Assembly (NCBI RefSeq): GCF_020400655.1
Contig: NZ_JAINRC010000001.1
Coordinates: 496,001-560,000 of the forward strand
Direction of reading: 5' to 3'
Origin: Streptomyces spinosus
GTDB taxonomy: Bacteria > Actinomycetota > Actinomycetes > Streptomycetales > Streptomycetaceae
Length of the DNA: 64,000 bases
Shown: positions 16,739 through 27,589 of the stretch, one piece after another
How positions within the stretch are numbered: position 1 is the stretch's first letter
Layout of the letters: each line of letters opens with the position of its first letter
The notes under the pieces: model-generated
Told to the model about the DNA's origin: nothing
What the model saw: the letters and a program-made list of their open reading frames with translations, nothing else
Databases searched by the model: none
Program-made: the position numbers and the translations under genes

Positions 16739-17464
16739 TCAGGCCGGCTGGTCCTCGGTCAGTTCCCGGAGGGGCCAGCTGCCGTCGACCACCGCCTCCG
16801 CCTCGCCCTTGCGCCGCAGGAACGCCTGGAAGTCCGCCGCCCACTGCGCGTACCACTCGATCTGGCTGCGGTGCAGCTCCGCCGGGCCGAGGGACGCTAT
16901 CTTCGGGTGGCGGTCGGCTATCGCGGACGCGAGCCGTGCCGCGGCGAGGGCGTCGGCGGTGGCGTTGTGGGCCGCGCCGAGGACGATGCCGTACTCGGCG
17001 CAGACCGCCTCCAGATTCCGTTTGCCGCGGCGGTAGCGGTCGACCCAGCGGTCGATGGTGTACGGATCGATGACCGGGGCGGGGTGGGTGCCGCCCAGCC
17101 GGTCGGTCAGGGACGGCAGACCGTACCGCCGCAGTTCCGCCGCCAGCAGCGTGAGGTCGAAGGCCGCGTTGTAGGCGACGACCGGAACGCCCGACTTCCA
17201 GTACGACACCAGGACGCCGGCGATGGCGTCGGCCACCTGGTCGGCCGGGCGGCCCTCGGCCGTCGCGCGTTCGTTGCTGATGCCGTGCACGGCGACCGCG
17301 TCGGCCGGGATCTCCACGCCCGGATCGGCCAGCCATTCCCGGCGCCCCATGGGCTCACCGGCCTTGACCTCGATCACGGTGCCCGTGACGATGCGCGCCT
17401 CGCGCGGATCGGTCCCGGTCGTCTCCAGGTCGAAGCCGATCAGCAGCTCCTGGTGCCAGCCCAT
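16739..17464 (-). CDS. 3'-5' exonuclease of the DnaQ/DEDDh family
   Basis: The 241-residue protein opens MGWHQELLIGFDLETTGTD with the first catalytic pair D12 and E14, continues with YNAAFDLTLL (second Asp) and ends the active site with HNATADALAAARL (His and Asp). These are the DEDDh residues of proofreading-type exonucleases, using two metal ions. It is a stand-alone domain, unlike the long replicative DnaE-associated forms, and probably trims DNA or RNA in repair. The ATG at 17464 is preceded by GAAGGGGGGC; an upstream GTG is less likely. Confidence 0.9.
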   Translation of the reverse strand: MGWHQELLIGFDLETTGTDPREARIVTGTVIEVKAGEPMGRREWLADPGVEIPADAVAVHGISNERATAEGRPADQVADAIAGVLVSYWKSGVPVVAYNAAFDLTLLAAELRRYGLPSLTDRLGGTHPAPVIDPYTIDRWVDRYRRGKRNLEAVCAEYGIVLGAAHNATADALAAARLASAIADRHPKIASLGPAELHRSQIEWYAQWAADFQAFLRRKGEAEAVVDGSWPLRELTEDQPA

Positions 17465-17600
17465 GGGCGGCCCCCCTTCTTGGTGGTGCTTTCCCCCAGT
17501 GGCCTCCACCATCGCACGCGGCACTGACAATCAGACGCCCGCGTTCCGCTTCCCGGCCCGGAACCGGCCCGCGCCGGGCCCCGCATCCGGTTCCGGCCGT

Positions 17601-18839
17601 TCAGGACACGGGACGCGAATCCGCCCACGTCAGCTCGAATTCCTCGCGGTACGTCGGGAAGAGACCGACTTCGCCCACATCGTCCGACTTGACCAGCCGG
17701 CTGCCGTTGCGCAGCACCAGCACCGGCGACTCCATCCCCCGCGCCCCGCGCAGATAGGACTGCACCACGGCCATGCCGTCCGCGCCGTCGCCGTCCACCA
17801 GGTAGGCGGTGAAGCGGGGCGTCTCGTCGTACACCTGGATCTCGAACGCGCCCGGGTCGCGCAGCCGGGAGCGCACCCGGCGCATGTGCAGGATGTTCAT
17901 CTCGACCGAGCGGCTCAGTTCGCCCCGTTTCATCCCGAGTTCGCGCTCGCGGCGCTTGACCGAGCTGGAGGCCGGGTTGAGGAAGAGCAGCCGCACCCGG
18001 CAGCCGCCCTCGGCGAGCCGGACCAGGCGCCGCCCGGAGAAGTTCTGCACCAGCAGGTTGAGGCCGATGCCGATGGCGTCGAGCCTGCGGGCGCCGCCGA
18101 AGATGTCCTCGGCCGGGAACTGTCGCAGCAGCCGCACCCGGTCGGCGTGGACGGCGACGACGTCGGCGTACCGGTCGCCGACCAGGTCCTCGACCGCGTC
18201 GACGGGCAGCCGGCGCGCCGAGGGCACGTCACCGCCCGCGCCGAGCATCTCCAGCAGCCGCGCGGAGGCCCGCTCGGCCTGGCTGAGGACCGCTTCGGAC
18301 AGGGCCCGGTTGCGGGAGACGACGTTGCGGGTGACCTCCAGCTCGTCCAGGGCGAGTTCGAGGTCCCGCCGCTCGTCGAAGTACGGCTCGAAGCACGGCC
18401 AGTGCTGGACCACCAGCTCGCGCAGCTGGGGCAGGGTGAGGAAGCTGAGCACGTTGTCGTCGGCCGGGTCGAGCAAGTAGCCCTTGCGGCGGCTGACTTC
18501 GCGGACGGCGACCGCGCGCTGCACCCACTCCTGCCCGGCCGGGCCGGCCGCGGCCACCACCCACTCGTCGCCGTGGACCGGTTCGTAGATCGGCCGCAGC
18601 ACGGCCGCCACGACCGCGCGCAGCCGCTGTTCGACGAGGTTCAGCCAGATGTAGGCCCGGCCGGCCCGCTGGGCGCGGGTGCGCACCTCGCGCCAGGCGT
18701 CGGCGTCCCAGTCCAGCTCCGGACCGATGGAACCCGCGTCCATCGGCCGGGCCAGGGACACCGCGCCGGGCGGGACGTCTGTGGAGTTTCCCTCGTGACC
18801 CTCGTCACCAGGAGGCAGCTCCAGCCCTCCCGAGCCCAC
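17601..18839 (-). CDS. HEPN-domain protein of the SAV2148 type
   Basis: The 412-residue protein matches a family kept in most Streptomyces and known to me as SAV2148 HEPN proteins. The N-terminal helices (WLNLVEQRLRAVVAAVLRPI) include R82-x6-H89 (RPIYEPVH), the spacing of the catalytic Rx4-6H motif of HEPN ribonucleases. The C-terminal half contains a beta-alpha region (RRLVRLAEGGCRVRLLFLNP) reminiscent of phospholipase D-like or sensor domains. A GTG at 18839 with GGAAGG upstream was chosen; an ATG at 18743 is possible. It stands alone between an exonuclease gene and the amine oxidase genes. RNase activity is inferred only from the motif. Confidence 0.75.
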   Translation of the reverse strand: MGSGGLELPPGDEGHEGNSTDVPPGAVSLARPMDAGSIGPELDWDADAWREVRTRAQRAGRAYIWLNLVEQRLRAVVAAVLRPIYEPVHGDEWVVAAAGPAGQEWVQRAVAVREVSRRKGYLLDPADDNVLSFLTLPQLRELVVQHWPCFEPYFDERRDLELALDELEVTRNVVSRNRALSEAVLSQAERASARLLEMLGAGGDVPSARRLPVDAVEDLVGDRYADVVAVHADRVRLLRQFPAEDIFGGARRLDAIGIGLNLLVQNFSGRRLVRLAEGGCRVRLLFLNPASSSVKRRERELGMKRGELSRSVEMNILHMRRVRSRLRDPGAFEIQVYDETPRFTAYLVDGDGADGMAVVQSYLRGARGMESPVLVLRNGSRLVKSDDVGEVGLFPTYREEFELTWADSRPVS

Positions 18840-18955
18840 CCGTGCACCGCCTTCCGCTCCCCCGGGCCTTTCCCGTCTCAACGATCAAGGAAGGGTACTC
18901 CGCGAGCGGTCGGCGGTGCAGCCGGATGGACAGGTCGGTTTCCCGTCCGCTGTAC

Positions 18956-20299
18956 TCAACTACGCCATTCCCAGTGTCCGTTCTGCCATGCCAGCTCCTT
19001 GGGGGTGAGCGGATTCATAGCCGTGACGTCCCGCGGGGCGATGGAGAAGCCCTGCCAGTGCACCGGCATGGGCTGCTGGTCCTCGTCCCGGGCGATGTGG
19101 TGGAAACCGACGTTCACCCAGACCACGGGGTGCGTGAGGGTCTGGCCGCCCACCCACTTGTCCACGGACTTCGGGTGGCCGGTCGCGCACGTCGGGTTGT
19201 CGCTGGCGAACAGCTCGCACTTGTCGTACTCGGTGACGTACATGTCGTGCTTGGTGAAGCTGCGGCCCGGGTATCTGGTGGTCGGTCCGGGCACCAGTTC
19301 GTACGAGCGGGCGTGGCCGTCCTTGTTCTTGCCGGTGGCACTGACCACCCGCCACCAGCGGTAGGTCTTGTAGTCGCCCGCGAGTTCCCTGCCGACCTTG
19401 GTGCGGGTGGTCCTGGTGGTCGGGCCCTCCCGCCCGGCGGGGGCGGTGACGGCGGAGTCGTACTGCTCGACCTTCGTCTTCGACGAGCCGTCGAGGCCGA
19501 AGTCGAGCCGCCAGAAGACGTTGTGGCTGTGGCTGGTGGCGTAGTCCCGGGCGCCCTTGCCGATGGGCCAGCCGCGTCCGTCCTGGGCGTTGTAGTCCTC
19601 GAAGGAGAGGCTGCCGGTCGCGCCGGCGTTCATGCTGATCGTGCCGTCGTCCTGGAAGCGCCACTCGGTGATGTACTCGTACCAGCCGACCTGGTTGACC
19701 GTGTAGACCAGCAGGTCCTTGCCCTGCTGCTGGTAGGTCTTGCCCGACTGGAAGAGGTCGTGCATCCGGTAGGCGTGGCCACGCGAACGGGTGGTCGTGC
19801 ACAGGCCCTTGACGTTCGGGTGGCGCGGGTCGCCGTCCGGGACCTTGACCGTCTTGATGGTGCCGCCGGGGCACTCGCCGGGCGACAGCTCCATCAGCTC
19901 CTGGGCGAAGTCCTGGCCCGTGAGGTCGTAGTACTCGTGCTTGCCGTCGTCGTAGGGGACGTGGATCTGGGCGAGTCTGGCGCTGTTGAGGACCTTGATC
20001 GGCTTGGCTTCGCCCTTGGGCTGGTAGGAGATGTTCTCCAGGACGAGGCCGGCCTTGCTGTCGTAGCGCCAGCACATCCGCCAGGTCGTGCCGGTGGTCA
20101 GCTTCTGTTCGATGGTGTAGGCGGCGCTGCAGCCGGGGACCGCCGCGGCGGGCGCGGTCTGCGGCCGGGCCGCGGCGGGGCCGGCGAGCGTCGCGGCGGC
20201 GGCCAGAGCGGCCAGGGACACGCCGACGGCGGCGGTCGTGCGGGCGGCGCGGCCGGTGACTCGCGGCCGGACCGCGCCGGACGGGTGCTTCTCGGGCAT
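18956..20299 (-). CDS. Secreted copper amine oxidase catalytic domain with atypical cofactor motif
   Basis: The 447-residue protein has a signal peptide (hydrophobic core 23-45). It aligns with the catalytic beta-sandwich of copper amine oxidases. The Tyr that becomes topaquinone should be Y207 in QVGWYEYITEW; copper ligands are H257 and H259 in SHSHNVFWRLDF and a third His in VGFHHIARDED. D125 fits the catalytic base, 18 residues before C143. The usual consensus is Asn-Tyr-(Asp/Glu)-Tyr; here Asn is Trp (W206). The protein lacks the N-terminal N2/N3 domains of the roughly 640-residue enzymes. The preceding gene seems to supply such a domain. It may deaminate extracellular amines to aldehyde, ammonia and peroxide, if active. 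Confidence 0.82.
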   Translation of the reverse strand: MPEKHPSGAVRPRVTGRAARTTAAVGVSLAALAAAATLAGPAAARPQTAPAAAVPGCSAAYTIEQKLTTGTTWRMCWRYDSKAGLVLENISYQPKGEAKPIKVLNSARLAQIHVPYDDGKHEYYDLTGQDFAQELMELSPGECPGGTIKTVKVPDGDPRHPNVKGLCTTTRSRGHAYRMHDLFQSGKTYQQQGKDLLVYTVNQVGWYEYITEWRFQDDGTISMNAGATGSLSFEDYNAQDGRGWPIGKGARDYATSHSHNVFWRLDFGLDGSSKTKVEQYDSAVTAPAGREGPTTRTTRTKVGRELAGDYKTYRWWRVVSATGKNKDGHARSYELVPGPTTRYPGRSFTKHDMYVTEYDKCELFASDNPTCATGHPKSVDKWVGGQTLTHPVVWVNVGFHHIARDEDQQPMPVHWQGFSIAPRDVTAMNPLTPKELAWQNGHWEWRS

Positions 20300-20354
20300 G
20301 AAGGGGTGACTCCCTTACCTCAAGGTACGGGTGTGAAGGTCGGGTGGCGGCCGG

Positions 20355-21167
20355 TCAGCCGCGGTCGAGGGCGGCGGTCTTGCGGGCGCTCAGGTCGATG
20401 ACCAGGTCCCTGGTGTCGATCCACGGCCCGTTGCGGACCTTGGAGAACAGCCGCACGCACCGGTGGACGCCGCACTGGTCGAGCACCGCGGGCTGGGCGC
20501 CCGGCGAGGCCTCGTAGATCCCGCCGCTGAGCTCCAGCTGGTCGGGGGAGGTGAGGTCCTTGCCGGTGGCGTCCTTGTAGTCGGCCTTGAGGCCCGCGCC
20601 CAGCGGGCCGGCGATCAGGATCCGGGCCGCCTCGGCATTCTCGGCGCGGCTCGGCGGCGGCTGGACGCCCTGCTGGGTGCCGGTCCGCACGACCTTCCCG
20701 GTGCTCAGGTCGACGGTCCTGGTGACGAGGGTGTCGTTCCGGTAGTCGTAGAAGGTCACGTCGGCGCGCCGTGGCGCGTCCGGGTCGTCCGCCTCGGCGG
20801 CCTCCGGCTCGGCGAGGTCGACGCTCAGCCGCTGCGGTCCGCGGTCGCCGTCGACGTCCCGGGCCGTGGCCGAGAGCCGTCCCGCCGCGGCGATCCTCTC
20901 GACCCGCCGCAGCTCGTCGTCGGTGAGCGGGTCACGGCCCGTGCCCTGCTTCCCCTCGGCCGGTGCCGGCTCCACGACACCGGGCGGTGCGGCGTCCGGG
21001 TCCTGCCCGGCCTGCCGTGCGGCCCGCGTGCCGCCGCCGGCCCCTCCGGAGTCGTCCGCTCCCGCCGTGCCCGGCAGGGTGACCGCCACCATGGCGGCGG
21101 TCCCCGCCGCCGCCAGGGCCGCACCGGTCAGTACTTTGCCCAGATGGCGGTGGACTGTCTCACGCAC
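20355..21167 (-). CDS. Secreted protein resembling copper amine oxidase N-terminal domains
   Basis: The 270-residue protein has a signal peptide (about 1-37, ending AGA-DD), a low-complexity linker, then a domain with LTDDELRRVERIAAAG and VTFYDYRNDTLVTRTVDLSTGKVV. These resemble the N2/N3 domains of copper amine oxidases, where a strand-rich segment ends in (V/T)DL-TGKV. It is the first gene of a pair. The catalytic-domain gene follows after 55 bp with GGGAG before its start. I infer that the two secreted chains together form a split amine oxidase. It was once commonly labelled a Tat-signal protein, but no twin arginine is visible. Confidence 0.68.
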   Translation of the reverse strand: MRETVHRHLGKVLTGAALAAAGTAAMVAVTLPGTAGADDSGGAGGGTRAARQAGQDPDAAPPGVVEPAPAEGKQGTGRDPLTDDELRRVERIAAAGRLSATARDVDGDRGPQRLSVDLAEPEAAEADDPDAPRRADVTFYDYRNDTLVTRTVDLSTGKVVRTGTQQGVQPPPSRAENAEAARILIAGPLGAGLKADYKDATGKDLTSPDQLELSGGIYEASPGAQPAVLDQCGVHRCVRLFSKVRNGPWIDTRDLVIDLSARKTAALDRG

Positions 21168-21226
21168 ATTATCCCCCTACTCCCCCCTGGTCCCCGGGAG
21201 TACGTATCTGCCCCGCTGGTTCGGCT

Positions 21227-21251
21227 CTCGGCGGGTACCAGAACCGCCGAG
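21227..21251. promoter_or_regulatory. 8-bp inverted repeat in the divergent amine oxidase/glgX region
   Basis: CTCGGCGG (21227-21234) and CCGCCGAG (21244-21251) flank nine bases, within the 199 bp between the two divergent genes. It could be an operator for either gene. Confidence 0.4.
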
Positions 21252-21366
21252 TGCACTGGTCACTTGATAAGAGGGCACGCGAGCCACGGGAGGTTGCCTC
21301 ACTTTCGGACGAGACTCGGGGCCGACGCGGCCCCCGGCGGACGGCACACCTGGGAGAGTCGTATCC

Positions 21367-23478
<2,112 letters not shown>

Positions 23479-24009
23479 CGGCCGCCGGGGTCGCGCACCG
23501 CGGGAGGCCGTCCGACGCGCGCGCAGGGGGTGTCGCCGTCGCCTACGCGCGCGTGCGGGCCGTTCGGTGGCCTGCGCGCGCGGTGGCGGACGGCGCGCGC
23601 ACCCCTCGGCCCGCACCCGTCGGTCCGCGAGTCGCCGGTCCGGCAGTCGCCGGTCCGGCACTCGTCGGCCTGGCAGTCGTCCGTCCGCCAGTCGTCGGCC
23701 TGGCACTCGTCGGCCTGGCACTCGCCGGTCTGGCGGGGATGCTCGGCCATCCGGCGTAGCTCGACGAGCCACGGTGGTGCCCGCGGCGGCCCTCAGGAGG
23801 GCCGGGAAGGGTGCCGGACGCCCGGTGGGCGGGCCGGTGGCGAGCGGGCCACGGCGGACACGCCGGCGGACGGGAGACGGGGAAGCGGGGACACCGCCCC
23901 CCGCCGCCCCCGCTTCCCCGGCCTCCCGGCGCTCGGAACCGGACACGCGGGCGTGATCCGGTCCGAGGTCGATGACACGAAAGACGGCGAGCGGGGTACG
24001 TAGGTTCCC
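23479..24009. other. 530-bp gap between glgX and treY, mostly without gene
   Basis: It holds a tandem array (23616-23735). Open frames here have no family resemblance and arise from the repeats. GGTACGTAGG just before 24010 is the likely ribosome binding site of treY. I see no convincing terminator. Confidence 0.6.
23616..23735. repeat. 15-bp degenerate tandem repeat, eight units
   Basis: Eight consecutive 15-bp units vary around GTCGTCGGCCTGGCA or GTCGCCGGTCCGGCA. Two adjacent units (23631-23660) are identical. The period is a multiple of three, so every frame gives a five-residue periodic peptide. Confidence 0.85.
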
Positions 24010-26379
24010 ATGACTTCTGCGCGACCCGGACCGGGGGTGCCCACGGCCACCTACCGGCTGCAGCTCCAGCCCGCGTTCCCGTTCGCCGCCGCCGAAGCGG
24101 CCGTACCCTACCTGGCGTCGCTCGGCGTCTCGCACCTGCACCTGTCCCCCGTCCTGGAGGCCGTCCCGGGCTCCGTGCACGGTTACGACGTCGTCGACCA
24201 CACGCGCGTGCGCGCCGAGCTGGGCGGCGAGGAGGGGCTGCGCGCGCTGGCGCGCACGGCGCACGAGCACGGCCTCGGCCTGGTGGTGGACATCGTGCCC
24301 AACCACATGGCGATGTCCCCCCGGCACAACCCCGCCCTCTGGGAGGTGCTGCGCGAGGGGCCCGGATCGCCGTACGCGCGCTTTTTCGACATCGACTGGG
24401 AGGCGCAGGGCGGCCGGGTGCTGCTGCCGGTGCTCGGCGGCCCGATCGGCACGGAACTGGCGCACCTGGTGGCCGACGGTGGCGTCCTGCGCTACCACGA
24501 CCACGTCTTCCCGCTCCGCCCCGGCACCGAGCACCTGCCGCTGCCCCAGCTGCTGGACGCCCAGTGGTACCGCCCGGTGTGGTGGCGGCTGGCCCGCACG
24601 GAGCTGAACTACCGGCGCTTCTTCAGCATCTCGGAGCTGATCGGGGTGCGGGTGGAGGATCCGGAGGTGTTCGACGCCACCCACGCCACGGTCCTGCGGC
24701 TGCTGTCGGAGGGCGTGTTCGACGGGCTGCGCATCGACCATCCCGACGGTCTCGCCGACCCCGACGGCTACCTCGCGCGGCTGCACGAGGCGACCGGCGG
24801 GCGCTGGACGGTCGTGGAGAAGATCCTGGCCGACGATGAGCACCTGCCGGGCTCCTGGCCCGTCGCGGGCACCACGGGCTACGACGCCCTGCGGCACGTC
24901 GACGGCCTGTTCACGGACCGCACCGGCGCGTACGAACTGCTCGGCCGGTACCGGGCCTTCGCCGCACCGCAGACGGACCGGGGCGGCAACTGGGAGGCCA
25001 CGGTGCGGCGGGCCGCCTACAAGGTGCTCACGCACGAGCTGGCCACCGAGACGGACCGGCTGACCCGGGTGGCGGCCCGGCTGTGCGCCGCCTCGCCTGA
25101 CCTCTCGCTGCGCGACCGCGCGCCCTGGGCGCTGCGGACGGCCGTGGAGGAGCTGCTGGTCCGGATGCGCGTCTACCGGCCGTACGCCTCCGGTGACGCG
25201 TCCACCGTGATCACCGAGGGGGCCGCCGAGGAGGCCCGGCTGGCCTTCGTGGTGCCCGAGGAGGCCGAGGCCGTCGGCGTCGTGCGCCGGCTGCTGGTCG
25301 AGCCGCCCGGTGACCCGTCGGCGCCGGACCACGCCGACCGGGTGGAGTTCCGCACCCGGTTCGCGCAGACCGCGTCGGCGCTGCGCGCCAAGTCGGTGGA
25401 GGACACGGCGTTCTACCGCTACATGCCGCTGCTGTCGGCGACCGAGGTGGGCGGCGATCCGGGCGGTCCGGGGGTGGCGCCGGAGGACTTCCACGCCTAC
25501 TGCGCGCGCGTGCAGCGCGATTGGCCGCTCACCGGCACGGTCGTCTCCACGCACGACACCAAACGCAGCGCGGACGTGCGCGCCGCGCTCGCCGTGCTCA
25601 CCGAGTGCCCGGACCGCTGGGCGGAGCTGCTCGCCGAGGTGTCCCTGCCCGAGGAGGGCGCGCCGGACGGGCAGCTGGCCTGGGCGGCCTGGCAGACGGT
25701 CTTCGGGCTGGGGCCGGCCGAGGAGGAGCGGGTCCAGCAGGCGCTGCTGAAGCACGTGCGCGAGGCGGGCATGTACACCAGCTGGACGGAACAGGAACCG
25801 CCGTACGAGGAGGCGGTGGCGTCCTTCGTCGCCGCCGGGCCGTGCGGGCCGCCCGGCGAGCGCGTGGCGGCGTTCCGGAAGGGGTTGGAGCCGTACGTGC
25901 GGGCCAACGTGCTCGGCACCGCGCTCGTCCACCTGACGATGCCGGGGGTGCCGGACGTGTACCAGGGCACGGAGGGCGAGTACCGGGCGCTGGTGGACCC
26001 GGACAACCGGCGGCCGGTGGCGTTCCCGCCGGAGGCGCCCGGCGAGAAGGACACGCTGACGGCGGCGGCGCTGCGGCTACGCGCCCGCCGCCCGGAGGTG
26101 TTCGGCGCGGACGCGTCGTACGAGCCGCTGACGGCCGGGGGCCCGGCTGCCGACCACTGCCTGGCGTTCGCCCGCTCCGGATCGGTGGTCACGGTGGTGA
26201 CCCGGCTGTCCCTGCGGCTCGCGGAGGCGGGCGGCTGGCGGGACACCCGTCTCCCGCTCCCGCCGGGCCGCTGGGCGGATGTCCTCGCCCCGGGCCGCGA
26301 GTTCACCGGCGAGGTGTCCGTGGCTCAGCTCCTGGACCGGCTGCCGGTGGCCCTGCTGGAACGGGTGGCGGAGGACTGA
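24010..26379 (+). CDS. treY: Malto-oligosyltrehalose synthase TreY
   Basis: The 789-residue enzyme of GH13 begins with TATYRLQLQPAFPF and shows family blocks VHGYDVVDHTRV, GLRIDHPDGLADPDGYL (nucleophile Asp), VVEKILADDEHLPGSW (Glu) and STHDTKRSADVRAAL (Asp). It rearranges the reducing-end alpha-1,4 bond of maltooligosaccharides to alpha-1,1, making maltooligosyltrehalose. Together with glgX upstream and treZ 5.5 kb downstream it completes the TreX-TreY-TreZ route. The ATG is preceded by a weak GTAGG. Length is slightly above average, otherwise normal. Confidence 0.96.
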   Translation: MTSARPGPGVPTATYRLQLQPAFPFAAAEAAVPYLASLGVSHLHLSPVLEAVPGSVHGYDVVDHTRVRAELGGEEGLRALARTAHEHGLGLVVDIVPNHMAMSPRHNPALWEVLREGPGSPYARFFDIDWEAQGGRVLLPVLGGPIGTELAHLVADGGVLRYHDHVFPLRPGTEHLPLPQLLDAQWYRPVWWRLARTELNYRRFFSISELIGVRVEDPEVFDATHATVLRLLSEGVFDGLRIDHPDGLADPDGYLARLHEATGGRWTVVEKILADDEHLPGSWPVAGTTGYDALRHVDGLFTDRTGAYELLGRYRAFAAPQTDRGGNWEATVRRAAYKVLTHELATETDRLTRVAARLCAASPDLSLRDRAPWALRTAVEELLVRMRVYRPYASGDASTVITEGAAEEARLAFVVPEEAEAVGVVRRLLVEPPGDPSAPDHADRVEFRTRFAQTASALRAKSVEDTAFYRYMPLLSATEVGGDPGGPGVAPEDFHAYCARVQRDWPLTGTVVSTHDTKRSADVRAALAVLTECPDRWAELLAEVSLPEEGAPDGQLAWAAWQTVFGLGPAEEERVQQALLKHVREAGMYTSWTEQEPPYEEAVASFVAAGPCGPPGERVAAFRKGLEPYVRANVLGTALVHLTMPGVPDVYQGTEGEYRALVDPDNRRPVAFPPEAPGEKDTLTAAALRLRARRPEVFGADASYEPLTAGGPAADHCLAFARSGSVVTVVTRLSLRLAEAGGWRDTRLPLPPGRWADVLAPGREFTGEVSVAQLLDRLPVALLERVAED

Positions 26380-26418
26380 GACGCCGGGGCGGCACCGGCG
26401 GGCGGCGGGGGCGCGCCG

Positions 26419-26456
26419 CCGTACGACCGCCTGCCGCGCGGCAGGCGGTCGTACGG
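26419..26456 (+). terminator. Hairpin terminator after treY
   Basis: A 17-bp perfect stem (26419-26435 with 26440-26456, arm CCGTACGACCGCCTGCC) closes a GCGC loop, 40 bases after the treY stop and before the converging LysR gene. Confidence 0.88.
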
Positions 26457-26562
26457 TGGACGCGCGGTCGTCGAGCCGAGGGCCGCGCGGCCTTCCGTAC
26501 CCCGGCCGCCCGGGCCGGTCACCCGGCACAACGCCGCGCGGCGCTCGGCTTCCCGCACGCCG

Positions 26563-27489
26563 TCAGGCCTCGGGCGGCTCGCACGCCTCGTCCGGGCCGT
26601 GGGGGCCCAGGGGTGGCCAGGCCGCGCGCAGGAGGTCGACGAAGGCCGCGGCGGCGCCCGTGGGCGGCACGCGCGCGTAGACGGTCAGCGGGCGTCTCCA
26701 GGGCGGAACGGGCGTGAGGACCACGCAGTCCTCGCCGACGGCCCCCCGCACGATGTGGGCGGGCGCGGCGCACACCCCGACGCCGGCGGCGGCCATGCGG
26801 ACGGCCGTCGAGGTGTGCTCGGTCCACACCGCTGTCCGGGGCCGGAACCCGGCGTCCGCGCAGGCCCGGTCGAGGAAGCGTTCGCCGTGCACGACGGGTT
26901 CCATGGCGCAGCGGATCCAGGCGTGGTCGGCGAGTTCCGGGAGAGTGACCGTCGTGCGCCCCGCGAGCCGGTCGTCGAAGGGCACGACGAGAACGACCTC
27001 CTCCTCGCCCACGGGCACGACGGTGCCGGGCCGCCCGGACGGCTCGGGGCCGACGGCGAGGTCGGCGGTACCGCGCTGCACCGCCTCCTCCAGGGCCTCG
27101 GCGGTGGCGTACTCGTGCAGGCGCAGCAGGACTTGGGGGTGGGCCGCGCGCCAGCGGGCGAAGACGTCGGGCAGGAGGCCGACCGCGATGGAGTGCAGGG
27201 CCGCGACGTGCAACTCGCCGCCCTCGGCGCCGACGGTGGCGCGGGCCGCGCGGCGGGCCTGGGCCGCGCTGCGGACGGCGAGTTCGGCGTGCGGCAGGAA
27301 GGCGCGGCCCATCGGGGTGAGGCGCACGCCCCGGGGCAGGCGCTCCAGCAGGGCACCGCCGACCGACTTCTCCAGCGCCTTGATCTGGTGCGAGAGCGCG
27401 GGCTGGGTGACGTGCAGGGCGTCCGCCGCGCGGGTGAACGACGCCTCCTGGACGACCGTCACGAAGTACTCCATCTGGCGCAGGCTCAC
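26563..27489 (-). CDS. LysR-family transcriptional regulator
   Basis: The 308-residue protein begins with a LysR winged helix-turn-helix (residues 1-60, MEYFVTVVQEASFTRAADAL, then TQPALSHQIKALE). A two-lobed periplasmic-binding-like sensor domain follows (about 90-290). It starts with GTG at 27489 and is divergent from the dihydrolipoamide dehydrogenase gene. LysR proteins usually control the divergent neighbour and themselves; nested inverted repeats lie in the 100-bp gap. The inducer is unknown. Confidence 0.92.
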   Translation of the reverse strand: MSLRQMEYFVTVVQEASFTRAADALHVTQPALSHQIKALEKSVGGALLERLPRGVRLTPMGRAFLPHAELAVRSAAQARRAARATVGAEGGELHVAALHSIAVGLLPDVFARWRAAHPQVLLRLHEYATAEALEEAVQRGTADLAVGPEPSGRPGTVVPVGEEEVVLVVPFDDRLAGRTTVTLPELADHAWIRCAMEPVVHGERFLDRACADAGFRPRTAVWTEHTSTAVRMAAAGVGVCAAPAHIVRGAVGEDCVVLTPVPPWRRPLTVYARVPPTGAAAAFVDLLRAAWPPLGPHGPDEACEPPEA

Positions 27490-27511
27490 GTTCCCGGATC
27501 CCTCTCCGTCC

Positions 27512-27565
27512 TGCCATGAAGATCATGCATGGAGTCCACAAGAACATTGCCTTGGACTCATGGCA
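27512..27565. promoter_or_regulatory. Nested inverted repeats between the LysR and dehydrogenase genes
   Basis: TGCCATGA (27512-27519) pairs with TCATGGCA (27558-27565). Inside it, GAGTCCA (27532-27538) pairs with TGGACTC (27553-27559). They occupy the centre of the divergent promoter region and are the best candidates for the LysR binding sites. Confidence 0.55.
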
Positions 27566-27589
27566 AGGGGTGGACGGAGGGTGGATGCC

